From Eubacteriaceae bacterium (GTDB lineage Bacteria; Bacillota; Clostridia; Eubacteriales; Eubacteriaceae), in the NCBI GenBank assembly GCA_030156895.1, contig JASGLP010000004.1, positions 31,909 through 95,908 on the forward strand: DNA of 64,000 bases, given 5' to 3'. Both the position numbers and the translations under genes were made by a program. Shown one piece after another: positions 15,665 through 24,422 of the stretch. A model generated the notes under the pieces. That model saw only the letters and a program-made list of their open reading frames with translations, did not search any database and was not told where the DNA came from. Positions within the stretch are counted from its first letter, which is position 1; the number at the start of each line of letters is the position of its first letter.

Positions 15665-15973
15665 AAAGAAACGGCTAGTCCGTTTCTTCAGTGTGTTAAC
15701 AAACCCCGCACCGACCAATTGGATTTCGTAGTCCGCGCGCGGCCACAGGAACTACGTTCCTTTTGGCTCGCGGGTAGTCGCCAAATATAAATGAATTTTT
15801 TTGGCTCGTTGCCTTCGCGAAGATTCGTACAGTTGCCTAAGAAAGTGCTAATTATTGGCGCTTTTAAGCCAACTGTTCGCCCCGAGGCGGAAAACTGAAA
15901 AGCCAATTGTCGGTGCTCAGGTATTCAATATTAACTTTCTCTTCAGTCAGAAAAAACAGCGAGTCCGTTTCTT
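15664..15973 (-). repeat. Dispersed foldable repeat bracketed by duplicated terminator (copy R3, inverted)
   Basis: Reverse-oriented member of the repeat family. A hairpin with arms GAAACGG and CCGTTTC lies at 15664-15688 behind murE. A diverged version (AAACAGCGAGTCCGTTTCTTTT) lies at 15952-15973. Between them, read on the minus strand, come CTGAAGAGAAAGTTAATATT, CACCGACAATTGG, and finally CCAATTGGTCGGTG with ...ACACACTGA. This copy carries ~95 bp of extra sequence near its middle, with its own GGAAC/GTTCC hairpin. It fills the 386-bp gap between murE and uup. Confidence 0.8.
15667..15688 (+). terminator. Intrinsic terminator of murE
   Basis: AGAAACGG-CTAGT-CCGTTTCTT immediately after the stop codon. 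The T-run is short, because the repeat begins here. The second copy (15952-15980) has a long T-run. Confidence 0.55.
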
Positions 15974-16050
15974 TTTTTGTGTACAAACTGAATGTTCGAC
16001 GACATTTAGGGGAAATTCGATGAGAAACTGGTCAATTGTTTGATTGATCA

Positions 16051-17925
16051 TTATTTTAGTGCCTCAAGCGCCTCGAGACGCTCCATTGCTTCCAGATAGC
16101 GGTTTTCCAGCTGGTCTTTTTCAGTGCTGAGATTTGAAAGTTTTACATAATCACTGAGATCTTCGCCCATTTCCAATTCGATCTGATCCAGCCTATCTTC
16201 GATCTCCGGGATCTCCTTCTCAAGCGCTTCGCATTCACGCTTTTCTTTATAGGTCAGGCCTTTACGATTGTTTTCCCGAGGTTGACGGCTAGCGGTTTTT
16301 TTAAGCGCCTTTTCAGCCGCTTGATCAGGGACCGATTTTTTGGCAAGATAATCGGAATAGTTGCCGGTTTGAATGCTTGTTTGACCACTTCCCGTAAAGG
16401 CAATGATCTTATCGCAGGTACGATCCAGAAAATAGCGGTCATGAGAAACAGTGATAACAGAGCCGGGGAATTCATCGAGATAGCTTTCGAGAATGGCAAG
16501 GGTTTCCAGATCAAGGTCGTTGGTCGGTTCATCAAAAAGCAGGACATTTGGCTTTTGAATCAGAATACCCATCAGGTAAAGCCGCCTTTGCTCACCACCG
16601 GAGAGTTTTTTTATATAAACCCATTGCTTGTCGCGATCAAACAAAAAAGTTTCCATCATCTGAGCGGCGCTGATTTGTTGTCCGCTTGAATCGGTAACCG
16701 TTTCAGCCAGCTCGCGAATATACTCGATGGCTTTTAAGTTTTGATCCATTGTTTCTGATTTCTGAGAAAAATAACCGATTCGAACCGTTTCGCCAATGTC
16801 TATTTGTCCCTGATCAGGCTTTATACGGCCGGTGATCAGGTTTAAGAGGCTTGATTTTCCCAGACCGTTATTACCGATAATGCCAATGCGTTCCCCCTGG
16901 CCAATAATCATACTAAAATCGTCAAGAACTGTTGTTTCGGCAAATGATTTTGAAACATGGTCGAGTTCAATGACTTTTTTTCCTAAGCGGGATGTGGCAA
17001 GACAAATATCAAGCTTTTGCTGTGTCAGGTCTACTTCCTGGTTTTGCAGGTCTTCAAAACGCTGAATTCGTGCTTTCTGCTTGGTGCTTCTGGCTCGGGC
17101 ACCCCTTCTGATCCAGGCTAGTTCCTGACGGTAGAGGTTTTGTCTTTTTTGCTCACTGGCGATGGCCATTTCTTCACGAACCGCTTTTTGTTCTAGGAAA
17201 GCGGCGTAATTTCCGGAGTATTCATAGAGATTCCCCTGTGTCAATTCAAATGTTTTAGAAACAATGCGGTCAAGAAAATATCGGTCATGGGTAACCATTA
17301 ATAGAGCCCCTTGTCGATTCATTAAGAATTTTTCCAGCCAGTCAATGGTTTCGTTGTCCAGATGATTGGTCGGTTCATCAAGGATTAAGAGATCGCAGTC
17401 GGATAATAGCGCGGCTGCCAAAGCAACGCGTTTTTTTTGTCCGCCGGAACAGTCGCTGATTTTGTGGTGCAGGTGATTGATGCCCAGTTTTGATAAGATG
17501 GTCTTAATCTGCGCCTGAAAATCCCAGAGGCTTTTATCATCAATGGACTGGGAAAGGGTTAGCAGTTTTGCTTCCAGATTTTTATCATGCGGACTTTCGT
17601 TCAGTTGATCCAGGGTCTCTTCGTAGTCCCGAATCAGAGATATCTCGGGTGAATCCATTTTGAGAACCGCATCCAGAATCGGTAAAGATTCATCAAACAC
17701 GGGATCCTGGGGGAGGTATTCGATGCGTTTATTTCCGAAAAAAGTCACGGTTCCGGAATCAGCCGGGGCAATCCCGGCAATGACTTTAATCAGTGAGGTT
17801 TTTCCAGTTCCGTTTAAGCCAATCAGGCCGATTTTATCTTTTTCATCTATTCCGAAGTTAAGGTTAGAGAAAAGTGTTTTTTCGCCATAAGTTTTGGTCA
17901 GATTTTCTACTTGTGCAATATGCAT
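16051..17925 (-). CDS. uup: ABC-F family ATPase, Uup type
   Basis: 624-aa soluble duplicated ABC ATPase. Two complete nucleotide sites are visible: GLNGTGKT with SGGQKKRVALA and LDEPTNHLD, then GNNGLGKS with SGGEQRRLYL and FDEPTNDLD. An interdomain linker rich in basic residues (RRGARARSTKQKARI) and a C-terminal charged coiled coil (EKRECEALEKEIPEIEDRL) identify the Uup branch. ABC-F proteins act on the ribosome or on branched nucleic acids and are not transporters. Encoded alone on the minus strand; divergent from the carbonic anhydrase gene with a 250-bp gap in which I see no clear regulatory site. Confidence 0.93.
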   Translation of the reverse strand: MHIAQVENLTKTYGEKTLFSNLNFGIDEKDKIGLIGLNGTGKTSLIKVIAGIAPADSGTVTFFGNKRIEYLPQDPVFDESLPILDAVLKMDSPEISLIRDYEETLDQLNESPHDKNLEAKLLTLSQSIDDKSLWDFQAQIKTILSKLGINHLHHKISDCSGGQKKRVALAAALLSDCDLLILDEPTNHLDNETIDWLEKFLMNRQGALLMVTHDRYFLDRIVSKTFELTQGNLYEYSGNYAAFLEQKAVREEMAIASEQKRQNLYRQELAWIRRGARARSTKQKARIQRFEDLQNQEVDLTQQKLDICLATSRLGKKVIELDHVSKSFAETTVLDDFSMIIGQGERIGIIGNNGLGKSSLLNLITGRIKPDQGQIDIGETVRIGYFSQKSETMDQNLKAIEYIRELAETVTDSSGQQISAAQMMETFLFDRDKQWVYIKKLSGGEQRRLYLMGILIQKPNVLLFDEPTNDLDLETLAILESYLDEFPGSVITVSHDRYFLDRTCDKIIAFTGSGQTSIQTGNYSDYLAKKSVPDQAAEKALKKTASRQPRENNRKGLTYKEKRECEALEKEIPEIEDRLDQIELEMGEDLSDYVKLSNLSTEKDQLENRYLEAMERLEALEALK

Positions 17926-18175
17926 AATTTTTCCTTTTATATTGAAGTAAAACTATTTTAACATAAGAGTGACCGTCAATAAAATTAATTTTGCAATTCT
18001 AAAGCGATAAAACCAAATTTAACAGATAAAGATATGATTTAGCCACTTAATTTGAACAAGACTTGTGATACAATAAAAAAATAAATATTGCAGTATAAGA
18101 AGAAGGTTAGTTTAAGTAATTGATGAGATATACATGAAGATAATTTATGTCTTAATGTTCTAGGAGGTAGAAAAA

Positions 18176-18649
18176 ATGATGCTTGGTAAAACGGTTTTTA
18201 TTGCTAAAAGTGCGGATGTGGTCGGTCGGGTTAAATTAGGGAATTTTGTGAGCATCTGGTTTCAGGCGGTTCTGCGTGGAGATGTTGATAGCATAACCAT
18301 CGGGGATCGTACTAATATTCAGGATGGCACAGTGGTGCATGTAGCACCAGGGCATCCAACCGTCATTGGTGATGGTGTCAGTGTTGGCCATAATGCTATT
18401 ATTCACGGCTGTAGCATTGGCGATAACGTCTTAGTTGGGATGGGTGCTATCGTATTAAATGGCGCTCAAATAGGTGATAACTCGATTGTCGGGGCGGGGG
18501 CTCTGGTAACTCAAGGCAAAGTTTTCCCACCCAATTCGCTGATTATCGGCAGTCCGGCCAAAGCGGTTAGAGCGCTATCTGAAGAAGAAATTCAATCAAT
18601 CAGAGATAATGCTGAAGAATACCTGGATACAATGAAGGGCTATATGTAA
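18176..18649 (+). CDS. Gamma-class carbonic anhydrase family protein
   Basis: 157-aa left-handed beta-helix protein of the gamma carbonic anhydrase / PaaY-YrdA group. Hexapeptide repeats run through the whole chain (IGDRTNIQDG, IGDGVSVGHN, IGDNVLVGMG, IGDNSIVGAG). The three zinc ligands appear as His55, His72 and His77 (VVHVAPG; GHNAIIHGC). AGGAGGT precedes the ATG at 18176; a second ATG follows at once. Carbonic anhydrase activity would suit an acetogen that consumes CO2, but many relatives show little activity. Confidence 0.88.
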   Translation: MMLGKTVFIAKSADVVGRVKLGNFVSIWFQAVLRGDVDSITIGDRTNIQDGTVVHVAPGHPTVIGDGVSVGHNAIIHGCSIGDNVLVGMGAIVLNGAQIGDNSIVGAGALVTQGKVFPPNSLIIGSPAKAVRALSEEEIQSIRDNAEEYLDTMKGYM

Positions 18650-18651
18650 AA

Positions 18652-18676
18652 AAACCGATGAAAATTCATCGGTTTT
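18652..18676 (+). terminator. Intrinsic terminator of the carbonic anhydrase gene
   Basis: AACCGATGA-AAAT-TCATCGGTT with flanking A and T runs. The duplicate at 18826-18850 also sits at the end of the convergent minus-strand gene and could serve it. Confidence 0.85.
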
Positions 18677-18850
18677 AGACTGAAGAAAAAGCATGTTTAA
18701 GCGCCTGAGCACCGACAATTGGCTTGCAAACGCTTATAATTAGCGATTTCAAATTGGGCAACTGTACGAATCCGCGCGCGGACTACGAAATCCAATTTGT
18801 CGGTGCGGGGTTTGTCTGCACACTGAAACCGATGAAAGATCATCGGTTTT
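18652..18850 (+). repeat. Dispersed foldable repeat bracketed by duplicated terminator (copy R4)
   Basis: The hairpin with arms AAACCGATGA and TCATCGGTTT lies at 18652-18676 directly behind the carbonic anhydrase gene and again at 18826-18850 (23 of 25 bases the same). The 149 bp between begin ACTGAAG, contain CACCGACAATTGG, CAAATTGGGCAACTGTACGA and TTTGTCGGTGCGGGG, and end CACACTG. This is the shortest full copy. It lacks the internal stretch CCTCGGGGCGAACAG present in the other two. Confidence 0.85.
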
Positions 18851-18855
18851 TGAAG

Positions 18856-19479
18856 CTAGCTGATTTGTTCGATATAGATGCTGGCGGCGCTGTTGCCCGG
18901 CAGGTCGGTTTTCTCCTGAATGTTTGGAGAAATCGAGACGCGAATGGAGTAAGCACCGGATGTGGCTGTGAAGTTGGTGGTTTCAGTAACGGTTTCTTCA
19001 CTAAAGCCTGTCAGGTTTGACATTAAACTGCGATAAAAAGTTGTCAGTTCTTCAGTGGTGTTTTGCGATACAAAGGAAGTCAGCCAGCCGGGATTGCCAG
19101 AAGCGCTGGTAATTAATTGGGATTCGGAAACCATTGTCGCATTGTATAATGGAATCAGATTGCTGGGATAACCGGTAGCTAAAAGATTTGAACTGTCTTC
19201 ATACATAGCATCCTGATTGTCGGCAATGATCTGCTGCACCGCTTGAGGTACTTCAATTGCAGCGGTAGGGGTTTCGTCAGGAATATTGGAGGTGTCAGGA
19301 GTTTCGGTTGTGTCTTCTGTTGTGTCCTGACTTTCGTCTGTTGTGGTATCATTTGTTGATTGATCAGTTGTCTGTCCAGTGTCGCTGTTATCGTCTTTCA
19401 GTTTTGGAACCAGAAAGACCGTTGCAGCAATCAGGGCAACAACCAGGATCACTGCTATAATAATCGAACTTTTTTTCAT
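18856..19479 (-). CDS. Predicted membrane-anchored extracytoplasmic protein, function unknown
   Basis: 207-aa protein with a short positive N terminus and one hydrophobic segment (SIIIAVILVVALIAATVFL), no lipobox cysteine, then a Thr/Asp/Glu/Ser-rich low-complexity linker (~residues 33-70). The C-terminal ~135 residues look globular, with no family I recognise. The layout fits a cell-surface protein anchored by its N terminus with the linker crossing the wall. AAGGAGATCC precedes the start. Encoded alone, convergent with the carbonic anhydrase gene. Confidence 0.75.
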   Translation of the reverse strand: MKKSSIIIAVILVVALIAATVFLVPKLKDDNSDTGQTTDQSTNDTTTDESQDTTEDTTETPDTSNIPDETPTAAIEVPQAVQQIIADNQDAMYEDSSNLLATGYPSNLIPLYNATMVSESQLITSASGNPGWLTSFVSQNTTEELTTFYRSLMSNLTGFSEETVTETTNFTATSGAYSIRVSISPNIQEKTDLPGNSAASIYIEQIS

Positions 19480-19624
19480 AAGGATCTCCTTCTTGTAAGT
19501 ACGGATAGGTTTTTCCGTTTAACATTCATTATAAACGAAAACCTTAAAGTTTCAAATAAAGATTTCAAAAAACTTGATTTTACAGTTGATTTTGGTTAGA
19601 ATATGAGTCAGTAATAAAGAAAGC

Positions 19625-19880
19625 TTAAATGTTTTGATAAGGATGTTCAAAAGCAATTTTTATCCAGAGAATTAATCAGATGGTGGAAGATTATTAAAAA
19701 GGCTTTTGGAGGATCACCTTTGAACAGGGTACCTGAAATGTGAATTTCAATCTTGAAGTTCTGAAACTAGGGTATCACGGGGAACCGTTATCTTCATAAA
19801 TGAGTGGGCATCAATGTCAACTTGGGTGGTACCGCGATCTTTTCGTCCCTTGATTTTATCAGGGGACTTCTTTGCGTTTT
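19625..19880 (+). promoter_or_regulatory. T-box leader of ileS
   Basis: The highly conserved T-box TGGGTGGTACCGCG is at 19823-19836, followed by the terminator GTCCC...GGGGAC (19845-19867) and a T-rich tail. Upstream are an AGAGA motif (about 19655), GGTGGAAG and the common CCGTTATC segment. The downstream gene is isoleucyl-tRNA synthetase. ATC codons, suited to an isoleucine specifier, occur at 19713-19715 and 19750-19752; I cannot tell which sits in the specifier loop. Uncharged tRNA-Ile should promote read-through. Confidence 0.93.
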
Positions 19881-19885
19881 AATGA

Positions 19886-20013
19886 GGCCGTGCGAAGTTT
19901 TGCAAAATGACTTTGCTTTGGAAGCTCGCTTACAAAGCACAGTCATTTTGCAAAACTTCATAGGGCGTTAGCCCGCGACGAGGTGGCGCGGCAGCGACAC
20001 TGAGTGCACGGCC
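19886..20013 (+). repeat. Palindromic insertion between the T-box and ileS
   Basis: 128 bp bounded by perfect 8-bp inverted repeats GGCCGTGC / GCACGGCC. Inside are a 19-bp perfect inverted repeat (GAAGTTTTGCAAAATGACT at 19894 and its complement at 19941), extended by GCTTTG/CAAAGC, then smaller GC-rich stems (GGGC-GTTA-GCCC; GCG...CGC). It is far more GC-rich and structured than its surroundings. It is transcribed as part of the ileS leader. Possibly a MITE-like element or an added regulatory RNA domain. Confidence 0.7.
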
Positions 20014-20166
20014 GAGGGTACGTCTTTGTGAATAAAAAGAGGCACCAAAAGCGACACCTATCAAGGACTAGGTTTTTAACCACCATGGAAACGACAGCAT
20101 TGGTAACACTTAAGCTAAAAAGAAATCATTAATCAGTCATGAGTGAATCAGACGAGGAGGAATAAA

Positions 20167-23100
20167 TTGTTTAAACAATTATCAGAAGAAAAAGTTGGTG
20201 TAAAAGAGGCCGCAATTGCCGAAAAATGGGAGGACATGAATCTTCTCAAAAAAACCATTGACAATCGAGAAGGAAAAGAAAGCTATGTCTTTTACGAAGG
20301 ACCGCCTACAGCCAATGGTCGGCCGGGAATTCATCACGTTCTGGCCAGAACCCTAAAAGATACCGTTTGTAAATATAAGGTGATGGATGGTTATCGAGTG
20401 GTTCGAAAGGCTGGATGGGATACCCATGGGCTACCGGTTGAAATCGAAGTGGAAAAATCTCTGGGGTTGTCCAGTAAACCTGAAATCGAAGCTTACGGAA
20501 TCGATAAATTTAATCAGAAATGTAAAGACTCAGTTTTCAACTACGAAAGTCAGTGGAAGGAAATGAGTAAAAAAATGGGATATTTCATCGATATGGAAGA
20601 TCCTTATATTACCTTGGATAACAACTATATTGAATCTGTCTGGTGGATTCTGAATAAATTCCACGAAGAAGGCTTCTTATATGAAGGCCATAAAATCCTG
20701 CCATATTGCCCAAGATGTGGAACAGGTCTGGCATCCCACGAGGTGGCCCAAGGTTATGAAGAAATCAAGAGCAATACGGTTGTGGCAAAATTCAAACGTA
20801 AAGATGCTGATGAGTATTTCCTGGTTTGGACGACAACTCCCTGGACTTTGGCTTCGAATGTTGCCTTAGCGGTTCATCCGGAGGCAGATTATATTAAAGC
20901 CAAAGTGGATGATCAGGTCGTGATTTGTGCCAAGGTGCTGGCACCAAAACTTTTAGCTGAAGGATACGAAGTACTGGAAGAAATGAAAGGTCGTGATCTG
21001 GAATACATCGAGTATGAACAGTTGATGCCTTTTGTGCCAGCCGACAAAAAAGCTTTTTATGTAACCTGTGCTGATTATGTTACCACTGAAGATGGAACCG
21101 GGATTGTTCATATTGCACCAGCTTTTGGTGAGGATGATTACAAGGTCGGACGACAATATGACTTGCCAGTACTCCAGCCGGTGGCTGAAGATGGAAAATA
21201 TACAGATACTCCCTGGAAGGGTCTCTTTGTGATGGATGCCGATGTAGAAATCATCAAATGGCTTAAAGAAGAAGGCAAACTTTTCAAAAAAGAAAAAGTG
21301 GCCCATAATTACCCCCATTGCTGGCGCTGTAAGACCCCATTGCTTTATTATGCAAAACCCAGCTGGTATCTGGAAATGACAAAGATCAAGGATCGGTTGA
21401 TTGAGAATAATAACGGGGTCGAGTGGTACCCGGATTTTGTCGGTGAAAAGCGTTTTGGTAACTGGTTGGAAAACTTAAATGACTGGGCAATTTCCCGTAG
21501 CCGTTACTGGGGAACCCCTTTAAATATCTGGCGTTGTGAGGAATGTGGCAAGCTTGAATCCATTGGTTCCCGCAAAGAACTGGTTGAAAAAGCGGTCGAA
21601 ACAATCGACGAATCCATCGAGCTCCACCGGCCCTATGTGGATGATGTCCACCTGACCTGTCCGGATTGTGGAAAGACCATGACCCGAGTTAAAGACGTCA
21701 TCGACTGCTGGTTTGATTCCGGTTCCATGCCTTTTGCCCAGTATCATTACCCCTTTGAAAATAAGGAGCTTTTTGAAGAACAATTTCCCGCTGATTTTAT
21801 CTGTGAGGGAATCGATCAGACCCGCGGTTGGTTCTATTCACTGCTGGCTATTTCTTCCTTTGTAACCGGTAAATCTCCCTATAAACGGGTGCTGGTAAAT
21901 GACCTGATTCTTGATGCGGATGGTCACAAGATGTCAAAATCAAAGGGCAATACGGTAAATCCTTTTGAAATGTTTGAAGAATATGGTGCAGATGCCCTGA
22001 GGTGGTATCTCTTATACGTTTCACCAGCCTGGACACCAACTCGTTTTGATATTAAGGGTTTAAAAGAAGTACAGAGCAAGTTCTTTAATACCTTAAAAAA
22101 CACCTATCAGTTTTTTGCCATGTATGCCAATACTGATTCGATTGATCCGCGAGACTTTTTCGTGCCTTATGAAAAGCGTCCCAATATCGATGCCTGGATT
22201 CTATCCAAATATAATCGACTGGTCAAAGAGGTACGGGCGGAAATGGATATTTTTGATCTGACCAAAGCAGTTCGAAAAATTCAAAATTTTGTTAATGAAG
22301 ATCTGTCCAATTGGTATATCAGAAGAAACCGTCGTCGCTTCTGGGCGACTGACCTGACCGAAGACAAACAGGCAGTTTATAACACAACCTGGGAAGTGCT
22401 TGAAGGGGTGGTTAGACTGTGTGCGCCCTTTGCCCCTTACGTAACGGAAGAATTGTTTAAGAATTTAACAGATGGAGAATCTGTCCATCTGGCCGATTAT
22501 CCGATAGTCAATGAAGCACTGATCCAGGATGAGATCGAAGAACCCATGGATCTGGTTAGAGATTTGGTTTCACTGGGTCGATCAGCCCGCGAAGATGCCC
22601 AGATCAAGGTGCGTCAACCCCTGTCTAAAATGATCGTTGACGGTAAATATAAGGAAACCATTGGTGGTCTGACTGATCTCATTGAAGAGGAACTCAACCT
22701 GAAAGAAGTGGTTTATGAAGACAATCTTTCTGATTTTATGAACTACTCCTTAAAGCCTGATTTTAAAGTAGCAGGTCCAGTTCTGGGCAAAAATGTCAAG
22801 CTTTTGGGTAAGGCTTTAGCGACTGTTGATCCTATGGAAGTGGTGTCTAAACTGGAAACAGACGGCCAAATGACAATTGAGTTTGAAGGGGAAACCTTGC
22901 CGATTAAAAAAGATTTTATCGATGTACGAATTTCTGCTAAGGAAGGCTTTAATGTCCAGATGTTTAATAATCAGTTTATTATCCTGGATACCAGTCTGAA
23001 TCAGGATCTTTTGGATGAAGGCTATGCCCGCGAGCTGGTTTCAAGAATTCAGCAGTTGCGAAAATCTAGCGGTTTTGAAGTGATGGATCGTATTAAAGTC

Positions 23101-23265
23101 AGCTATTCGGCCGATGATGAATTCAGTGCAGCGGTTAAGAAATATGAAGACTTTATTAAAGTGGAAACACTGACAGATCAGATGATGGTCGCTGACAATG
23201 GTGAGACGTTTAATTTGAATGGTCACGATGTTAAGATTGATGTCGAAAAGACGCAGTCAATTTAG
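20167..23265 (+). CDS. ileS: Isoleucyl-tRNA synthetase, type 2
   Basis: Charges tRNA-Ile. I place the start at TTG 20167, because AGGAGG lies seven bases upstream; the in-frame GTG at 20143 precedes that site. The 1032-aa product contains the HIGH-equivalent (PTANGRPGIHHVLART), the editing domain (TTPWTLASN; GTGIVHIAPAFGEDDY), CxxC zinc-ribbon cysteines (CPRCG; CEECG; CPDCG) and KMSKSKGN (~residue 588). The length and the GIHHVLAR form match the IleS2 branch, which is generally insensitive to mupirocin, rather than the ~930-aa IleS1. Regulated by the T-box upstream. Confidence 0.95.
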   Translation: MFKQLSEEKVGVKEAAIAEKWEDMNLLKKTIDNREGKESYVFYEGPPTANGRPGIHHVLARTLKDTVCKYKVMDGYRVVRKAGWDTHGLPVEIEVEKSLGLSSKPEIEAYGIDKFNQKCKDSVFNYESQWKEMSKKMGYFIDMEDPYITLDNNYIESVWWILNKFHEEGFLYEGHKILPYCPRCGTGLASHEVAQGYEEIKSNTVVAKFKRKDADEYFLVWTTTPWTLASNVALAVHPEADYIKAKVDDQVVICAKVLAPKLLAEGYEVLEEMKGRDLEYIEYEQLMPFVPADKKAFYVTCADYVTTEDGTGIVHIAPAFGEDDYKVGRQYDLPVLQPVAEDGKYTDTPWKGLFVMDADVEIIKWLKEEGKLFKKEKVAHNYPHCWRCKTPLLYYAKPSWYLEMTKIKDRLIENNNGVEWYPDFVGEKRFGNWLENLNDWAISRSRYWGTPLNIWRCEECGKLESIGSRKELVEKAVETIDESIELHRPYVDDVHLTCPDCGKTMTRVKDVIDCWFDSGSMPFAQYHYPFENKELFEEQFPADFICEGIDQTRGWFYSLLAISSFVTGKSPYKRVLVNDLILDADGHKMSKSKGNTVNPFEMFEEYGADALRWYLLYVSPAWTPTRFDIKGLKEVQSKFFNTLKNTYQFFAMYANTDSIDPRDFFVPYEKRPNIDAWILSKYNRLVKEVRAEMDIFDLTKAVRKIQNFVNEDLSNWYIRRNRRRFWATDLTEDKQAVYNTTWEVLEGVVRLCAPFAPYVTEELFKNLTDGESVHLADYPIVNEALIQDEIEEPMDLVRDLVSLGRSAREDAQIKVRQPLSKMIVDGKYKETIGGLTDLIEEELNLKEVVYEDNLSDFMNYSLKPDFKVAGPVLGKNVKLLGKALATVDPMEVVSKLETDGQMTIEFEGETLPIKKDFIDVRISAKEGFNVQMFNNQFIILDTSLNQDLLDEGYARELVSRIQQLRKSSGFEVMDRIKVSYSADDEFSAAVKKYEDFIKVETLTDQMMVADNGETFNLNGHDVKIDVEKTQSI

Positions 23266-23280
23266 AAAATATAGAAAAGA

Positions 23281-23418
23281 TTGAAACGATTGCTAGATCT
23301 ATGTGAGGATGGTCATTTTCGCCTGTGCGCCAAAGCCCGTTGCCCTAATTGTGGCTCAGATGCCTATACAATGGCGACAGATCATACGGGCAAAGTAAAG
23401 ATAGTCTTTTACGATTAA
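23281..23418 (+). CDS. Small zinc-ribbon-like protein, possibly a remnant
   Basis: A 45-codon frame from TTG 23281 encodes a peptide with four cysteines (LCEDGHFRLCAKARCPNCGS), the pattern of a small zinc ribbon. It starts 16 bp after ileS and ends just before a strong terminator, so it would be co-transcribed. There is no strong ribosome binding site and TTG is the only early start, so a decayed or truncated gene is possible. Confidence 0.4.
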   Translation: MKRLLDLCEDGHFRLCAKARCPNCGSDAYTMATDHTGKVKIVFYD

Positions 23419-23424
23419 AATGAT

Positions 23425-23470
23425 AAAACCCAGCTATATGACCGTTTTGGTCAGGCAAGCTGGGTTTTTT
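23425..23470 (+). terminator. Intrinsic terminator of the ileS transcript
   Basis: AAAACCCAGC / GCTGGGTTTT outer stem with an inner GACC/GGTC stem, ending in a T-run. Confidence 0.88.
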
Positions 23471-23539
23471 GAGATTAGTTGTATGGTTCTAACTGTTTGA
23501 AATTTTAATAATCAGTTTTATGTATTAAAGCGCGGTTGA

Positions 23540-24421
23540 TTAATTCTCATATTGAGGATAATAACCCAGAAACTGAAACGTCTCTACTTTCTCTTCGATG
23601 ATTGGCAAAACATTTTTCAGGGTATTTTCCGAAATATTGCCGGTGAAATCCATAAAAAATAGGTACTCCCAATTTTCTTTAAGCAGTGGTCGGGATTCGA
23701 TTTTACATAGATTTAAGGAAAATACCGAAAAAACCCCAATGATTTCATATAATGCCCCGGGACGGTGGGGAAGATGAAAGACAATACTAACCCGGGAAGG
23801 GTTTTTTCTGAGTTTCATTTTTTTGGAAACCACCACAAAGCGGGTGACATTGGTCTGAGAAAAACTAATGTCGTCAGCTAATACTGCCAGGTCATAGAGT
23901 TGACTGGTTCGCTTGCTGGCAATTGCTGCTTTACTGATATCTTTCTGATCGGCGACAAAAGCGGCGGCGATAGCCGTATTGTGATAGGGGATACAAATCC
24001 AGTCTGGATGATCCTTTAAAAACAACTGAGACTGAGAAAAGCCTTGAGGGTGGGAATAGACCTCACGGATATCCTTAAGGGTGGCACCGGGTGGAGCCAG
24101 AAGGCAATGTTTAACCCGGACTTCTTCTTCGCCGATTATGTAATAGTGATAGCGCGATAAAAGATCATAAACACTGGCAATGGAACCAGTGGATGAATTC
24201 TCGATCGGTAAAACACCATAATCGCACTGACCCTCTTCCAGGCATGCAAAAACCTCATCAAAGTTTTGAAAAGCTGAAAGACTGCATTTGTTTTTAAAAA
24301 AAGAAAGTGCAGCCTGTTCTCCGTAGGAACCGGCTGTTCCGGCAAAGGCAACTTTAGGGTTTTCCTCCAGTGGGTAAGGATAGGTAGAAAAAGCCTGATT
24401 TAAATCATCGAGATAGCCCAT
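23540..24421 (-). CDS. pheA: Prephenate dehydratase
   Basis: Converts prephenate to phenylpyruvate in phenylalanine biosynthesis. The 293-aa monofunctional form has VAFAGTAGSYGEQAAL at the N terminus, GVLPIENSSTGSI, the catalytic TRF motif (TNVTRFVVVS) and a C-terminal ACT domain with the Phe-binding ESRPL motif. There is no chorismate mutase domain. It begins one base after the stop of the LUD-domain gene, so the two are translationally coupled. The pairing with LUD has no evident metabolic logic. Confidence 0.95.
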   Translation of the reverse strand: MGYLDDLNQAFSTYPYPLEENPKVAFAGTAGSYGEQAALSFFKNKCSLSAFQNFDEVFACLEEGQCDYGVLPIENSSTGSIASVYDLLSRYHYYIIGEEEVRVKHCLLAPPGATLKDIREVYSHPQGFSQSQLFLKDHPDWICIPYHNTAIAAAFVADQKDISKAAIASKRTSQLYDLAVLADDISFSQTNVTRFVVVSKKMKLRKNPSRVSIVFHLPHRPGALYEIIGVFSVFSLNLCKIESRPLLKENWEYLFFMDFTGNISENTLKNVLPIIEEKVETFQFLGYYPQYEN

Positions 24422-24422
24422 T

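Noticed and set aside
19700..19860. CRISPR-like or tandem repeat in the ileS leader
   Set aside because: Repeated-looking stretches are T-box stems; there are no regularly spaced direct repeats anywhere in the window.
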